From Dracaena cambodiana (Eukaryota; Streptophyta; Magnoliopsida; Asparagales; Asparagaceae), in NCBI GenBank assembly GCA_036321105.1, contig JAYEPQ010000002.1, positions 56,577,587-56,641,586 of the forward strand: a stretch of DNA of 64,000 bases, written 5' to 3'. Below, in pieces: positions 21,633 to 33,351 of the stretch. Position 1 is the first letter of the stretch, and the number at the start of each line of letters is the position of its first letter. The notes under the pieces were generated by a model. It had not been told where the DNA came from, did not search any database, and worked only from the letters and a program-made list of their open reading frames with translations. A program made the position numbers and the translations under genes.

Positions 21633-22195
21633 AGAATGTCTTAAATATAGTACAGTAAGCCCATAAAGTATCAATTAGTCTAAACAAATAGTCTTTACGT
21701 GAGGGATTAACCTTTTTCTGTAGAATTTGCTTAATTTTCCTATTTGCTAGTTCGACTTGTCCATTCAACTGTGTGATAAGGTATAAAAATTTTGTATGTG
21801 ATGTGATACTTTTTTATCAAATTCTCAAAGGTTTTGTTGTAGAATGAGAACCTCTATCGCTCATTACGGTTTTAGGAACTCTAAATCTGAGCAATATATA
21901 TTTCTTGAGAAATTTGATAATAGTTTGTTTATCATATTTCTACATCAGCGACTTCCACCTATTTAGAGACATAATCGACTGCTAAAAGTATATAGACATA
22001 TCTGTTAGAAATAGGAAGCGATCCCATGAAGTCAGTGCCCAAACAATTGAATATTCCATGTGCATGAATGGGTGTTAGAGGCATATCATTCTTCTGATGT
22101 TAGCGGTCCTAGTTTTTGACATGACTCACAACATTTATAATATTCGTATGCATCTCTAGACATAGTGGGCTAGTGAAATCCATATTGGAGTATTT
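21633..22195 (-). pseudogene. Family X integrase fragment
   Basis: It aligns with 490-917. On the minus strand it covers the integrase core with 'VDYVSK' and the 'SQ-NGQVEL' region, with many stops. It is directly sandwiched between two family X LTR pieces, so most of the internal region of that element has been deleted. Confidence 0.72.
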
Positions 22196-23058
22196 TGGCT
22201 AACTTGATAATTTGGCTAACTTTCCCTTATTTAATCTTAACGTATTTTAAGTTTATCTAAGTATGATATAAGAATAAAAAAACTAAACATTCAAAGTTTT
22301 AGTATACCCCATGCCTAAAATGTCTATGGTATATTAAAAACTAAATACCGAATATATCATCAAATAATAAAACATCGAAGACTGAAAATTATATTTAAAA
22401 CCTAATAAAATAATAGGAAACCAAAAATATAAACTTCACACAAATCAATTAAGCATGATAAATAAATGAATCACATACAAGTAAATTTTTTAGGATTCGT
22501 TACCTTATTTGAACCAACGCAAGACTTTACCTGATCATACTCTTCATAATCATAAATAAAGTAAAAGAAATTCGTTTATTAATATATATGAAAGAGTACA
22601 AAACTAAAATCTATAGTCTCTCTATATAAATATCTCGATCTCTCTCCTCTCTCATTCTGAATTACATCTTGTATTTATAGCATCTCAAAAATCCTAGCCA
22701 GAATTCTATTTGCAAGGAATCTATCTTTTCTCTCAAAAGCCTCAAATACATGCTCTATAGGCATGGCTTTCCAAAGCTCCATCAAAAACCGCTCTTAAAT
22801 TTGTGTCTCAATCGACAACATTTTATAGCCAGACCTATAAACTTGTAGTTCTTGACTGATATTTGTAATATGTTTTGATTTTTTAATTTCCTTCCACATA
22901 GAACCCTGTAAAAAGACTATAAAATACTGAAAAAATGTTAAAGTTGAGAACTTGATTAATAAAAATAATTTATCATTAATTTTTTATATTAATTACCAAA
23001 ATTGGATTACGAGTGTACAAAATAAATTATAATAACTACACTTTTTAACTCGTAGTCA
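22196..23058 (-). repeat. Family X LTR copy 2 (left end missing)
   Basis: It starts in 'ACTTGATAATTTGGCTAACT', equivalent to 33677 in the complete copy, and ends at 'CTCGTAGTCA'. In minus orientation it would be the remnant 5' LTR of the collapsed element whose 3' LTR is copy 1. Confidence 0.72.
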
Positions 23059-23306
23059 TTAAGGCAAAAAATATTTCGAAAGAATAGAAAAGAATAAAAT
23101 CGGAGTGAGCCTGGTCTTAACGAAGTGATCTTCTACGAATAAAATATAGTATATATATAAGAAAAGCAACAAGTTTGATTGGAGTTTGAAACTTAACAAG
23201 AATCATATATATGATCACAAGAGTACATAGGAGAGAATAACTAAAAGTAAAAAGTATATATACGATAAATGATTATGATAGTTACATAAAGATATTAGAT
23301 TATAAG
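23059..23306. other. Unassigned flank of the Tekay insertion
   Basis: About 250 bp of AT-rich sequence between the family X LTR and the Tekay element. I recognise no gene. By the logic of the target duplication it should be contiguous with 33006 onward, which belongs to a copia gag, but I could not trace gag coding here. Confidence 0.5.
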
Positions 23307-25807
23307 TGTAATACTCTAAAAGTTCGAGCTACATGTATTGCTCTCTTGAGACCAGTCATGCCGAATAAGTCCACCAAAGTTAATTTTGGACACTAAAATA
23401 ATTTTCGGTCGACGTAATTTTAAAACTGCAAACCCAAATGACATTCGGTCTTCGCGATTATTGCTTTTGTAATATTTAGGATTTTTGAAGATTTTTCTTA
23501 CGAGACCGAAAAATACTCCCAAAATTGCTAAATTAATAATATTAAAATTATTTTCTAATTATTTTATAATTTCGGTTCATTTATTCTGGACATCAAAATG
23601 ACAAATGGATAATTTTCTAGCACTCCTCTTGTTGAGTATTACGCCCTACATTAAATTGGTAGTATTTGGAGAACGTTATACGAAAATAAAATTATTAAAT
23701 AAAATAAATAAATAATCAAATAAAAATTCTTTTTTTTACCTGAGAGGCGGAGTGGGGTGGTTGCCTCTTTGGAGGCCAATCAAAGGCAAGTGAGAGGATA
23801 AAAACAAAAATTAATATAAATAAAAATAAATAGAAAGAGAGAGAAGGCCCACTCACACACACACTCCCTCACTTTCTACTCTCTTCTCACCATCTCTCAC
23901 CTACAACATCCAGACAAAAAAAAAAGAGGAGAAGGAGAAAGAAAAGAGGATTCGAGAAATTGAAGAAATTAAAAGGATCCCAATGTAAGTAACACACTTC
24001 TCTTTTTGATTATTTCCTTTTAATTGAATATTTTTTTGTTGATTATATTACTGTAGAAATAATTAAATGTATACCATTTTGTTAAATTAAGTTTGGATTT
24101 GGAGTAGAAATTTTATTTTTGGTATTAGAGTGCTCATATTTATAATTATGTTCATTACAACGAATATTGAAAATAGGTGAGAAAAAATAAAAATAAAAGA
24201 AAAAGAAAAAGAAAAGAGGAAGAAGAAGCAGGGAGGCTGAAAGAAAAAGAAAGAAGAGAGAGAAAAAAAAGAGAGAGAGAGCAGGCGAAAGGGAGAGGAG
24301 AAAATTGGTTGGCTGGGCCGAGTGAAGAGAAACAAAAAGAAAAAAAAGTGAAACTGGGCCTAGCTCAGCCCAGTTAAAGAAAAAAAAAATAAAAACAGTT
24401 GGCTTGGACTTGGGCTGGACAGAAACTAAAATAAAATAAAATAAAATAAAAATTATGATTAAGTGGGAATTTAAAAGGTTTGGACTTGATGGATTAAATA
24501 ATTGATGGATTGGACTTGGTCCTTAATTGGAAATAATTTATGAATAGAAATAAAGTGTAAAAAATTAATAATAGTCATAATATTACAATAAAAATAAATG
24601 AATGAATGAATTAATAAATAAATAAATAATTGACAAATTGGGCTATTGATTGATATTGAGAACTGAATCAGATTATTGAATCATTTTTGATAAAATATAT
24701 TGTGATATAATTGTGCACTAATATCTATCATGCTACAAGTCACGTGATTTGACTTTACAAATCATGTGCTATAATACTACATGTCATGAGCGGTCATAGA
24801 AATGCAAGCATATTATCATGAATTGAAAAATAATTAAAGAAGAGAAAGGAAAAATAGACAAATAAATGTAAAATAAAATTATCATTTGCATAATGTATTA
24901 TGAACACGGGGATGGAAAAACTATATGATGGATAAAAAACATATCGTATAAAGAATGATTGTAATATTAAGGCCAAGAATTTTTTACTTCAGCAGCCTGG
25001 ATGATACTGGATCACGAAGTGATAATTGACACCCAGAGTGGTATGTCCGTTACTGTAAAATAGTATGAAAATTGATTGTTATGCCTAGCGGCATGTCATA
25101 GTTCAGCGATATGAGCATTGAGGTCGGGTCATATGCATGTACGGACACTTATACGATAATGGAGAATCTCGCTATCTTATCTATTAATATAGTTTCTATA
25201 ATTAAATTAGACGGTGACTGAGACCAATATAATATAAGATTAAATAATTAGAGCAATTATTGTCTGGTTTGATCATTTATTTATGCATTTATTTATGATT
25301 GCTTTCATGTTTAATTTATACGTACATGAACAACACTGACATAAACATGCATACACATATTGATATTCCCGTACTATGATAGTACATATTTTCTCTTCTT
25401 AAATTACTCGCTGAGTTTAATATTCTAGGTTTTGAACCCAGATTTGGAAAGCGAAAAGGGGAGCCAACTCCAGTTGAAGATCCGTACTTCGTTGAACAGA
25501 TCGAGTGACAATAGGCAAGTGAAGTACCCTCTGAAGAACCTTTGTATATTTTATTTGTATTTCCATTTGTCTGGGCACTGCTTTTCTCTTTTGATCCTTT
25601 TATGTTCATATTTAAAGTAGCATGCCATCTTATGTAATGAACTCTTTGTTTAAATGAAATCCTTTTAATTTCAGATATGTTATTTACTTATCTGATTGTG
25701 ACAGTAGTTACGATTATTCTAAGATCCTATGATTGTTGGGTTGTCTAGTATAAATTATAAATAGTGTCCTCCGTTTTGGAAAGCAGCTAAAAAACGGAGG
25801 CGTTACA
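23307..25807 (+). repeat. 5' LTR of the Tekay element
   Basis: It begins TGTAATACT and ends GCGTTACA. It contains a CA/CT-rich stretch (about 23850-23910), a long purine-rich tract (24177-24345) and, seven bases before the end, a perfect 10-bp inverted repeat CCTCCGTTTT/AAAACGGAGG (25768-25800). Translations of the purine tract look like charged ORFs but are low-complexity artefacts. Confidence 0.93.
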
Positions 25808-25810
25808 GGG

Positions 25811-25823
25811 TGGTATCAGTGCC
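25811..25823 (+). other. Primer-binding site, initiator tRNA-Met type
   Basis: TGGTATCAGTGCC lies three bases after the LTR. It agrees with TGGTATCAGAGCC, the usual iMet PBS of plant Tekay and copia elements, with one difference. Confidence 0.9.
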
Positions 25824-26004
25824 TAGGTTTAGGTGGAAGACCATATGATTACTGCCACATAAGAATATGTTTGATACTCCTTCTTGATAATTGTTACTTA
25901 TTCTTTGATATAGTATCATGCCTTTTCTATAGTTTCATATTTGTTGGAGATATCTATCTTGAATTCTTTTTTGAATCATATCTGGTTTGTTGCAGAATAA
26001 CGTC

Positions 26005-27102
26005 GACCAAATCTTCTGCAAGTACAAGTTTGAGTTCGATAGATGAGACTTCTGACCTAAGGGGCCTAGTGCAAAGGGTAGCATAGACACAGGAGACCAC
26101 GACGATGATATTACAGAGAATGTTGCAGTCTAAAGAACCGTAACGAATGGGGATGGTGTCGGATTTTTGAAAACTGCAACCACCACTATTTTTTGGGACA
26201 GAAGGACCACTGAAGACTAAACAGTAGATTGTACATATGTTGAATCTTTTAAGGGCTGCAAGAATTCCAAAGAAAAATCGAGTAGAGGTAGTATGTATAC
26301 AGTTAACTGATATAGCCAGAACGTGGTGGCTTGCTGAAGAAGTAAAGCACCAGGAACCCATAACCTAGAAGAAGTTTTTGGAAGCATTTTTGCCAGATTT
26401 TTTCATGCATCAGCAAGATAAAAAGTAAGGAAGAAATTTCAGGCACTGTAGCAAGGAGATCGGACTGTTGATGCCTATACTGCAGAATTCATGAGGCTCA
26501 GTCATTTCACCCCACATCTGGTAGCTGATAAAGAGGAACGAGAACATATGTTCCAACAAGGATTGAGGTACTATTTAATGGAGCATCTAGCTGGTTATAA
26601 CTATAGGACGTACACAGAGATGTTTGAGGTAGCGTGTCACCTAGAGCAAGTAGCCAAGGAAGGGGGGCGGTGACATTCAAAAGGCCATTTAATCAAGGAG
26701 CAAGTTCTTCCTAGAGGTTTGGAGGCCCTCCGGCAAAACGACAAGCAGTGGTTAATAGAGGAGGTTCTTTAATGTGCAGTTTCTGCAATATGCTTGGGCA
26801 TGTTTGGAAGCAGTAGAAGAGCTTTGGGGTTGTGTTTGATATGTGGGTCATTAGATCATCGCATAACTAATTGTCTGAGGGCACAGTTAAGGCAACAACC
26901 AACAGCTGGTGTTCCTTATCAGCCAGCATCGAGATCGGTTGCAATGGGACCATCAGATCGGAGGACTGAAGGACTAAACCAGAAAAGATCCTTGGAGACA
27001 CAAAAACAAGTCTATGCCAGAGCCCAAGGGAGACCAGGACAGAGACAGGGACAAGTCAGACTGATGAAGGCTGAAGAGGTTCAGACCACTGAGGGGTCGT
27101 AG
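26005..27102 (+). pseudogene. Tekay gag (broken)
   Basis: Pieces in order: 'PPLFFGTEGPLKTKQ' and 'VCIQLTDIARTWWLAEE' (about 26180-26345, the gag core with the WW pair), 'FMRLSHFTPHLVADKEE' and 'FQQGLRYYLMEHLAG' (26485-26673), then two zinc knuckles. The first (about 26775) reads CSFCNMLGHVWKQ and lacks the last Cys; the second (about 26839-26880) reads CLICGSLDHRITNC, a complete CX2CX4HX4C. A Q/R-rich tail reaches 27102. Stops at several positions, for example after RVA (26084), inactivate it. Confidence 0.88.
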
Positions 27103-27473
27103 CAGGTACGATTTTGGTTGACAATACACCAGCAATTGTTCTATTTTATTCTGGAGCTTCATGCTATTTTATCTCTGTCATGTTTGTTTCCTTCAATTCT
27201 ATTGATTTTACAATCTTATCTGCAGAGTGGGACATTAAGACTGGAAACGATAGTATCATGACTAATAAGGAGTGTAGACTATGTCCCTTTGTGATTAATG
27301 GTAGGGAGTTTTATGCCAACTCGTTAGTTATCAACATAGGAGGATATGATGTTATTTTAAGCATGGATTGGTTGAGTACCGTCCATACAGTGATAGATTG
27401 TAGGGAAAGAAGAGTAATATTTCAAATTCATGCTAACTCAGAATTTGAATTTATTGGTGGAATTAATCTCTAG
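27103..27473 (+). pseudogene. Tekay aspartic protease, catalytic Asp lost
   Basis: An open stretch following gag. The active site reads 'AIVLFYSGAS'; the canonical D-S-G-A-S is changed to Y-S-G-A-S at 27147-27149, which would abolish activity. 'VINIGGYDVILSMDWLSTVH' and 'VIDCRERRVIF' are the conserved C-terminal features of chromoviral protease. It ends at a stop at 27471-27473 and the linker to RT is frameshifted. Confidence 0.88.
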
Positions 27474-27559
27474 AACCAACTAAATCTAAGGTGTCTCCCA
27501 ATGGAAGAGTTTTGGAAGCTATGGAAGTAGGAGAACGAATGATTCCAGTAGTATCTGAA

Positions 27560-28300
27560 TTCTTAAATATATTTTCTGAAGAGATATCTGGACTACCACC
27601 AGTAAGGACAGTATAATTTACTATTAATATAACCCTTAGAGCTGACCAGTTTGTAGGCCACCTTATCGATGGGAGTTGCAGAACTAGAAGAAGTTAAGAG
27701 ACAAGTAGATGAGCTACTGAAGTTGGGTTTTGTAAGACCTAATGTTTCACCTTGAGGAGCTCCAGTATTATTAGTAGAAAAGAAGGATGGAAGTTAAAAA
27801 TTGAGTGTGGATTATAGAGGTTTGAATGCAGTCATAATCAAGATTAAATTTCCATTACTAAGGATAACTGATCTGTTTGATAAACTAGGAGGAGTAAAGG
27901 TATTATGGAGAATAGATTTTCGTTCTGAATTCTATCAAGTAAGGGTCCGAATAAAAGATATTCTAAAAACTGCATTTAGAACCGACACAGTCGTTATGAA
28001 TATTTGGTGATGCCAATTGGAGTGACTAATGCTCTAGCAGTATTTATGAATGATGAACCATATTTTTGCTCGGTATCTAAATAAGTTTATGGCAGTGTTT
28101 ATTGATAATATACTAATAAACTCCAAGAATAGAGAAGAGTATGCTGAGCATTTGAGAACTGTTTTGCAGACTCTAAAAGAACAAAGGTTATATGAAAACT
28201 GAGTAAATGTGAGTTTTAGTTGGATAAGATTACTTTTTTGGATTATATAGTTTCTAGATATGGTGTATCAACGATCCTAAAAAAATAGAAGTTGTAATGG
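27560..28300 (+). pseudogene. Tekay reverse transcriptase (broken)
   Basis: It begins near 'GLPPVRTV' (27590). 27801-28010 gives 'MSVDYRGLNAVIIKIKFPL', 'RIDFRSEFYQVRV' and 'ILKTAFRTD'. The catalytic box at 28098-28109 reads FIDN instead of (Y/F)xDD. Downstream is 'SKNREEYAEHLRTVLQTLKE'. Frameshifts near 27670, 28010 and 28200 and several stops are present. Identification rests on motif order and on continuity with RNase H. Confidence 0.88.
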
Positions 28301-28985
28301 ATTGGCCTGTATCGAAATCAATATCGGAGATTTGAAGTTTTCTGGGGATGGCTGGATATTATAGGCAGTTTGTAAAAAACTTTGCAAAAATTGCATCCTC
28401 TTTAACTAAATTGACTAGGAAACGAGTGGAATATGTCTGGACAGAGGAATGTAATAAAGCATTTGAAGAATTAAAACGGAGACTGACAACAGCACCAGTA
28501 TTAGCAATTCCAGAAAATTCTGGGGGAATGAAGGTCTACAGTGATGCTTCAAAACAGGGATTGAGATGTATATTGACACAGAATGGATGGGTAATTGAGT
28601 TTGCTTCAAGACAAATGACACCCCATGAGAGAAAGACTCATGACTTGGAGTTAGCAGCGGTGATTCATGCTTTGAAAATTTGGAGACATTACTTACTAGA
28701 CAAAGGGTAGAAATATACACTGATCATAAAAGTTTGAAGTATATTTTCACGTAGAAGGAACTGAATATGAGACAAAGGTGATGGTTGTAGTTGGTAGCAG
28801 ATTATGATTTAGAAATTAAGTATCACCCACGAAGGATTAATATCGTGCCAGATGCACTAAGTAGGAAGTCTACAGTGGAGAGATTAACCCAGCACAAGGA
28901 ACTTTTAATGGAAATGCAAATGATGGAAGTGAAAGTAATTTTACCAGGAGGGACAGCACAACTTATGGAGATACAGTTATAGTCA
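28301..28985 (+). pseudogene. Tekay RNase H region (broken)
   Basis: 28348-28710 is an open frame with 'MAGYYRQFVKNFAKIASSLT', 'FEELKRRLTTAPVLAIPE', 'KVYSDASKQGL' (first RNase H Asp) and 'ERKTHDLELAAVIHALKIW' (Glu). The 'IYTDHKSLKYIFT' segment continues in another frame at about 28710-28750. 28791-28982 carries 'DYDLEIKYHPRRINIVPDAL', the conserved end of the domain. Confidence 0.9.
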
Positions 28986-30120
28986 CCACTGATAGAGCAG
29001 ATTAAGCAAGCTCAAATTAGAGATAAAAATTTTCACAGGCTAAAGAACAAAATTAAAGTAGGCAAGAGACCAGAAATCAAGATGCACTCAGACGAGACTA
29101 TTAGGTTCAAGGACAGATTATGGGTGCCTAAGGGAGAAGTAAGAGATAGAGTTTTAGAATAATCTCATAAATCAATGTATTATATTCATCCTGGAAGAAT
29201 AAGATGTATAAGGATATAAAAGGGTATTTCTGGTGGCCAGGTATGAAGAAAGAAATTGCAAGATATACATCGAATTGTTTCACTTGCTAGCAAGTGAAGG
29301 CTGAACATCAGAGATCGGCTGGACTGCTCCAACCATTAGCAATACTGGAGTGGAAGTGGGAACAAATATTAATGTAATTTGTTACAGGCTTAGTCAGGTG
29401 CACCAGAGGCAATAATGCTGTTTGGGTAGTTGTAGACCGGCTGACCAAGTCAGCTCATTTTCTTCCATTTAGAGTTGGTCAGTCAACAGAAATATTAGCC
29501 AGAAGATTTATGCAAGAGATAGAGAGATTGCTTGGAGTTCTAGCTAGAATTGTATCAGATTGAGATACAAGTTCAGATCACACTATTGGAAAAAATTAAT
29601 TGATAGTATGGGGACTCATTTGGATCTATCTCCAACTTACTATCCACAAACCAACGGTCAATCAGAATAAACTATCCAAGTACTTGAGAATTTGTGTAGG
29701 GTATGTGTGCTGGATTTTGTAGATTTTGGGAAGACTATTTGTATATGGTATAATTTTCTTATAATAATAGTTATCAAGAGAACATCAAAATGATACCATT
29801 TGAAACTTTGTATGGACGAAAATGTAGATCTCCATTATGTTGGGACGAAATTGGAGAACGAAGTATTTTGGGGCTAGAGTTGATTACTCAAACAATAGAG
29901 CAAGTGAAGGTTATTAGAGAACAAATGAAGGCGATCTAAGACAGACAAAAGAAATGGATAGTTCAACATAGAAAACCACTGGAGTTTGAAGTAGGAAATA
30001 AAGTATTTGTTAACATATCTCCGATAAAGGGTGTGATTAGATTTGGCAAGAAAGGGAAGCTCTGTACAAAATACATCATTGAAAGGATTAGAAATATTGC
30101 ATACAGATTATCATTACCAT
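28986..30120 (+). pseudogene. Tekay integrase (broken)
   Basis: The N-terminal HHCC zinc region is recognisable around 29155-29300 ('SHKSMYYIHPGRIR'). The core has 'VVVDRLTKSAHFLPFR' (about 29430) and a conserved 'LARIVSD' (second Asp area, about 29540). 'PQTNGQSE' (about 29645) retains the catalytic Glu but is followed by a stop. The C-terminal region includes 'VGNKVFVNISPIKGVIRFGK' (29992-30055), the GPF/Y-like module. Multiple stops and frameshifts are present. Confidence 0.88.
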
Positions 30121-30395
30121 CAGAGATGGAAACTGTTCATGATGTGTTCCATGTATCATAACTAAGAAAATATTTGGGTGAAGAGCACAAAGTAGTAGAT
30201 CTGTCCGAGATAGATTTAAAATCAGACCTAAAGTATGAAAAACAGCATGTAGCAATTATCGATCAACGGGAGAAGGTCCTTAAGAATAAAGTGATACCAT
30301 TGGTCCTTGTTTCCTGATTTACAATCACCAAGAAATTCAACTTGGGAGCTTGAAAAGGACATTAGGACAAAGTACCCATACATTTTCTCATAATC
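30121..30395 (+). pseudogene. Chromodomain at the integrase C-terminus (broken)
   Basis: 'VHDVFHVS' (about 30130) is followed after one stop by 'LRKYLGEEHKVVDLSEIDL', then 'KYEKQHVAIIDQREKVLKN', 'IPLVLVS' and a degenerate end near 'KYPYL'. This order is the chromodomain extension of Tekay/Del chromoviruses, which is thought to guide integration to marked chromatin. It carries stops in place of single residues. Confidence 0.85.
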
Positions 30396-30463
30396 AGGTA
30401 TGTCAATTGAATTTATTTTCATATATCAGTGGGTACCCGTGAATACAGCATGTCTTTTAATTT

Positions 30464-30503
30464 TGAATTTTGAGAACAAAATTCTTTTGTTAGGTGAGTA
30501 GGG
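30464..30503 (+). promoter_or_regulatory. Polypurine tract before the Tekay 3' LTR
   Basis: 'TTTTGAGAACAAAATTCTTT' is the decayed form of the conserved chromoviral 'TTCGAGGACGAAATT' block. It is followed by AGGTGAGTAGGG (30492-30503), directly next to the LTR. It is the expected plus-strand priming site. Confidence 0.8.
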
Positions 30504-30879
30504 TGTAATACCTCAAAAATTTGAGCGTCTGTGTTGCTCTTTTGAGACCAGTCATGCCAAATAAGTCCACCGAAGTCAATTTTGAATACTGAAATAACCT
30601 TCGGTGAACATAACTTTAAATTTGAAAACCTAAACGGCATTTAGTCTTCGTGATTATTACTTTTGTAATATTTAGGACTTTTGGAGATTTTTCTTACGAG
30701 ACCGAAAAATACTTCCAATATTAAAATTATCCTTCTAATTATTTCATAATTTTGGTTCATTTATTCTTGACATTGAAATAACAAACGGATAATTTTCTAA
30801 CACTCCTCTCATTGAGTACTATTCACTGCATTAAATTGGTAGCATTTGGATAACTTTATATGGAACCAAAATTATTAAA

Positions 30880-30912
<33 letters not shown>

Positions 30913-33005
30913 CAAATAAAAATTCATTTTTTACCTGAGAGGGGTGGTTGCCTCTTTTTAGGCCAATCAAAGGTAAGTGAGAGGATAAAAACAAAAAAAT
31001 ATAAATAAAAACAAATAGAAAGAGAGAGAGAAGGCCCACTCACACACACACACTCTCCCTCACTTTCTACCCTCTTCTTACCCTCTCTCGCCTGCACCAA
31101 CGAAAAAAGAAAAAAAGGAGAAGGAGAAAGAAAAGAGGATTCGAGAAATTGAAAAAATTAAAAGAAGCCCAATGTAAGTAACAAAGTTCTCTTCTTGATT
31201 ATTTCTTTTTAATTATATAAATTTTGTGTTAATTATATTATTGCAAAAATAGTTAAATGTTTGCCATTTTGTTAAATTAAGTTTGGATTTGGAGTAGAAA
31301 TTTTATTTTTGGTATTAGAGTGCTCATATTTATAATTTATGTTCCTTACAGCAAATAATGCAAATAGTTGAGAAGAAAATAAAAATAAGAATAAAAGAAG
31401 ATGAAGAAGAAGAAGAAAAAAGGAAGAAGAAGCAGGGAGGCTGAAAGAAAAAGAAACAGGAAAGAGAAGAGAGAGAAAAAAAAGAAAGAGAAAGAGAGGC
31501 AGCGGGACAAAGGGAGAGGAGAGAATTGGTGGGCTGGGCTGAGAGAAGAGAAAGAAAAGATAAAAAAAAAAAGGGTAAACTGGGCCTGGTCAAGTCCAGT
31601 AAAAGAAAAAAAAAAGGAAAAATAGTGGGCTTGGGCTTGGGCTGGACAGAAAAAAAAAATAAATATTTTGATTAAGTTGGAATTTAGATAGATTGGACTT
31701 GATGGATTGAATAGTTAATGGATTGGACTTGGGCCTTAAGTAGGAATAATTGATGGATAAAAACAAAGTATAATAATAATAATAGTCATAATAATTACAA
31801 TACAAATAAATAAATGACTGAATAAATAATTGGTAAATTTGGCTATTGATTGATATTGAGAACTGAATCAGATTATTGAATCAATTTTGATAAAATATAT
31901 TGTGATACAATTGTGCAGTAATATCTATCATGCTATAAGTCATCTGCTTTGATTTTACAAATCATGTGCTATAATACTACATGTCATGAGCGGTCATAGA
32001 AATGCAAGCATGTTATCTTGAATTGAAAACTAATTAAAGAAGGGAAAGAAAAAATAGACAAATAAATGTAAATTAAAATTATCGTGTGCATAATGTATTA
32101 TGAACATGGGGATGGGAGAAACTATATGATGGATAAGAGCCATATCGTATAAAAAATAATTGTAATAGTAAGGCCGAGAGTCTTTTACTGCAGTAGTCTG
32201 AGTGATACTGGATCACCAAGTAATAATTGATACCCAAAATGGTATGTCCGTTACTGTAAAATAGTACGAAAATTGATTGTTATGCCTAGCGGCATGTCAT
32301 GGTTCAGCACCATGAGCATTAAGACAGGGTCCTGGGTGTGCACGGGCACTTATACGACAATGAAGAATAATATCTTATCCATTAATACAGTTTCTATAAT
32401 TAAATTGAATGGTGACTAAGACCAATATAATATAGGATTAAATAGATAGAGCAATTATTGTCATGCTTGTTCATTTATTTATGCATTTATTTATGATTGC
32501 TTTCATTTTTAATTTATATGTACACAAACTACACTAATATAAACATGCTCACGCATATTGATATTCCTGTAATATAATAGTACACATTTCTCTTCTTATA
32601 GTGTTACTTGCTGGGTTTATCCCCTGAGTTTTGAACCCAAATTTAAATGGCAAAGAAGGGAAACCTGTCCAAGTTGAAGACCTGTACTTTGTTGAACAGA
32701 TCGAGTGACAATAGGCAAATGAAATACTCTCTGGAGAACCTTCGTATATTTTTTTGTATTTCATTTTGTCTAGGCACTGTTTTTCTCTTTTGACCCTTTT
32801 GTGTTCATATTTAAAGTTGCGTGGTATCTTATGTAATGAAGTCTTTGTATAAATGAAATCTTTTCAGTTTCAGATATGTTATTTACTTATCTGATTGTGC
32901 CAGTAGTTATGGTTATTCTAAGATCCTGTAACTGTTAGGTTGTCTAGTATAAATTATAAATAGTGTCCTCCGTTTTGGGAAGCAAATGAAAAATGGGGCG
33001 TTTCA
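30504..33005 (+). repeat. 3' LTR of the Tekay element
   Basis: It starts TGTAATACC and ends GCGTTTCA. It is collinear with 23307-25807 and contains the same purine tract (31375-31625). The terminal hairpin is partly destroyed (CCTCCGTTTT against AAAATGGGG). Many substitutions and small indels separate the two LTRs, so the insertion is not recent. Confidence 0.93.
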
Positions 33006-33010
33006 TTAAG

Positions 33011-33351
33011 TGATTTGTTAAGATTGATATTTTTATAAATATCTATGTGCATATCTCTAATTGTATTTGATAAGGAAAAGAAATGAAAAGCAAAAGTAAA
33101 AATATAAGAGAAAAAAAATTTAACAGTTTTTTCCAAATCAAATATTTTATAATTAAGTAACTCATTCTCATATACAATAATGGTGTAACGAAACTCAAAA
33201 TTCTTTTGTTCCATGGAGAGATCATGTTAAAGTGTTTCTAACTTAAAACTAGTTTATCATTTTTATTTTTAAGTACATCTAGTTCGTTGTCAAATCTTGT
33301 TCATTCCTTTTACAAAAAAAAAAAACATTCCTAGTAATCATGAAAGATAAT
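33011..33351 (-). pseudogene. SIRE-like copia gag, C-terminal fragment
   Basis: On the minus strand it encodes 'NELDVLKNKNDKLVLSLET' and 'SMEQKNFEFRYTIIVYENEL', a helical heptad-like stretch as in the C-terminal part of SIRE/Maximus gag. It is the continuation of the gag at 34557-35260, separated by the solo LTR, and is cut at its left edge by the Tekay element. Confidence 0.62.

Larger units (their letters stand above)
23307..33005 (+). mobile_element. Tekay/Del chromovirus (Ty3/gypsy), 9.7 kb
   Basis: Complete structure: LTR 23307-25807, initiator tRNA-Met PBS, gag, PR, RT, RNase H, IN, chromodomain, PPT, LTR 30504-33005. LTR lengths are 2501 and 2502 bp. Flanking 5-mers are ATAAG (23302-23306) and TTAAG (33006-33010), one mismatch. 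The internal region is only 4.7 kb, consistent with a single gag-pol frame, now full of stops and frameshifts. PR and RT catalytic residues are altered. Confidence 0.93.

Noticed and set aside
24177..24377. Highly charged Lys/Glu/Arg open frame (also 31401-31625) and Ser/Phe-rich frames on the other strand
   Set aside because: They are translations of a GA-rich tract inside LTRs; no conserved protein pattern.
33330..33351. Search for a PBS left of the family X LTR at 33352
   Set aside because: No tRNA complement is visible; the flank is copia gag, so the LTR is treated as solo.
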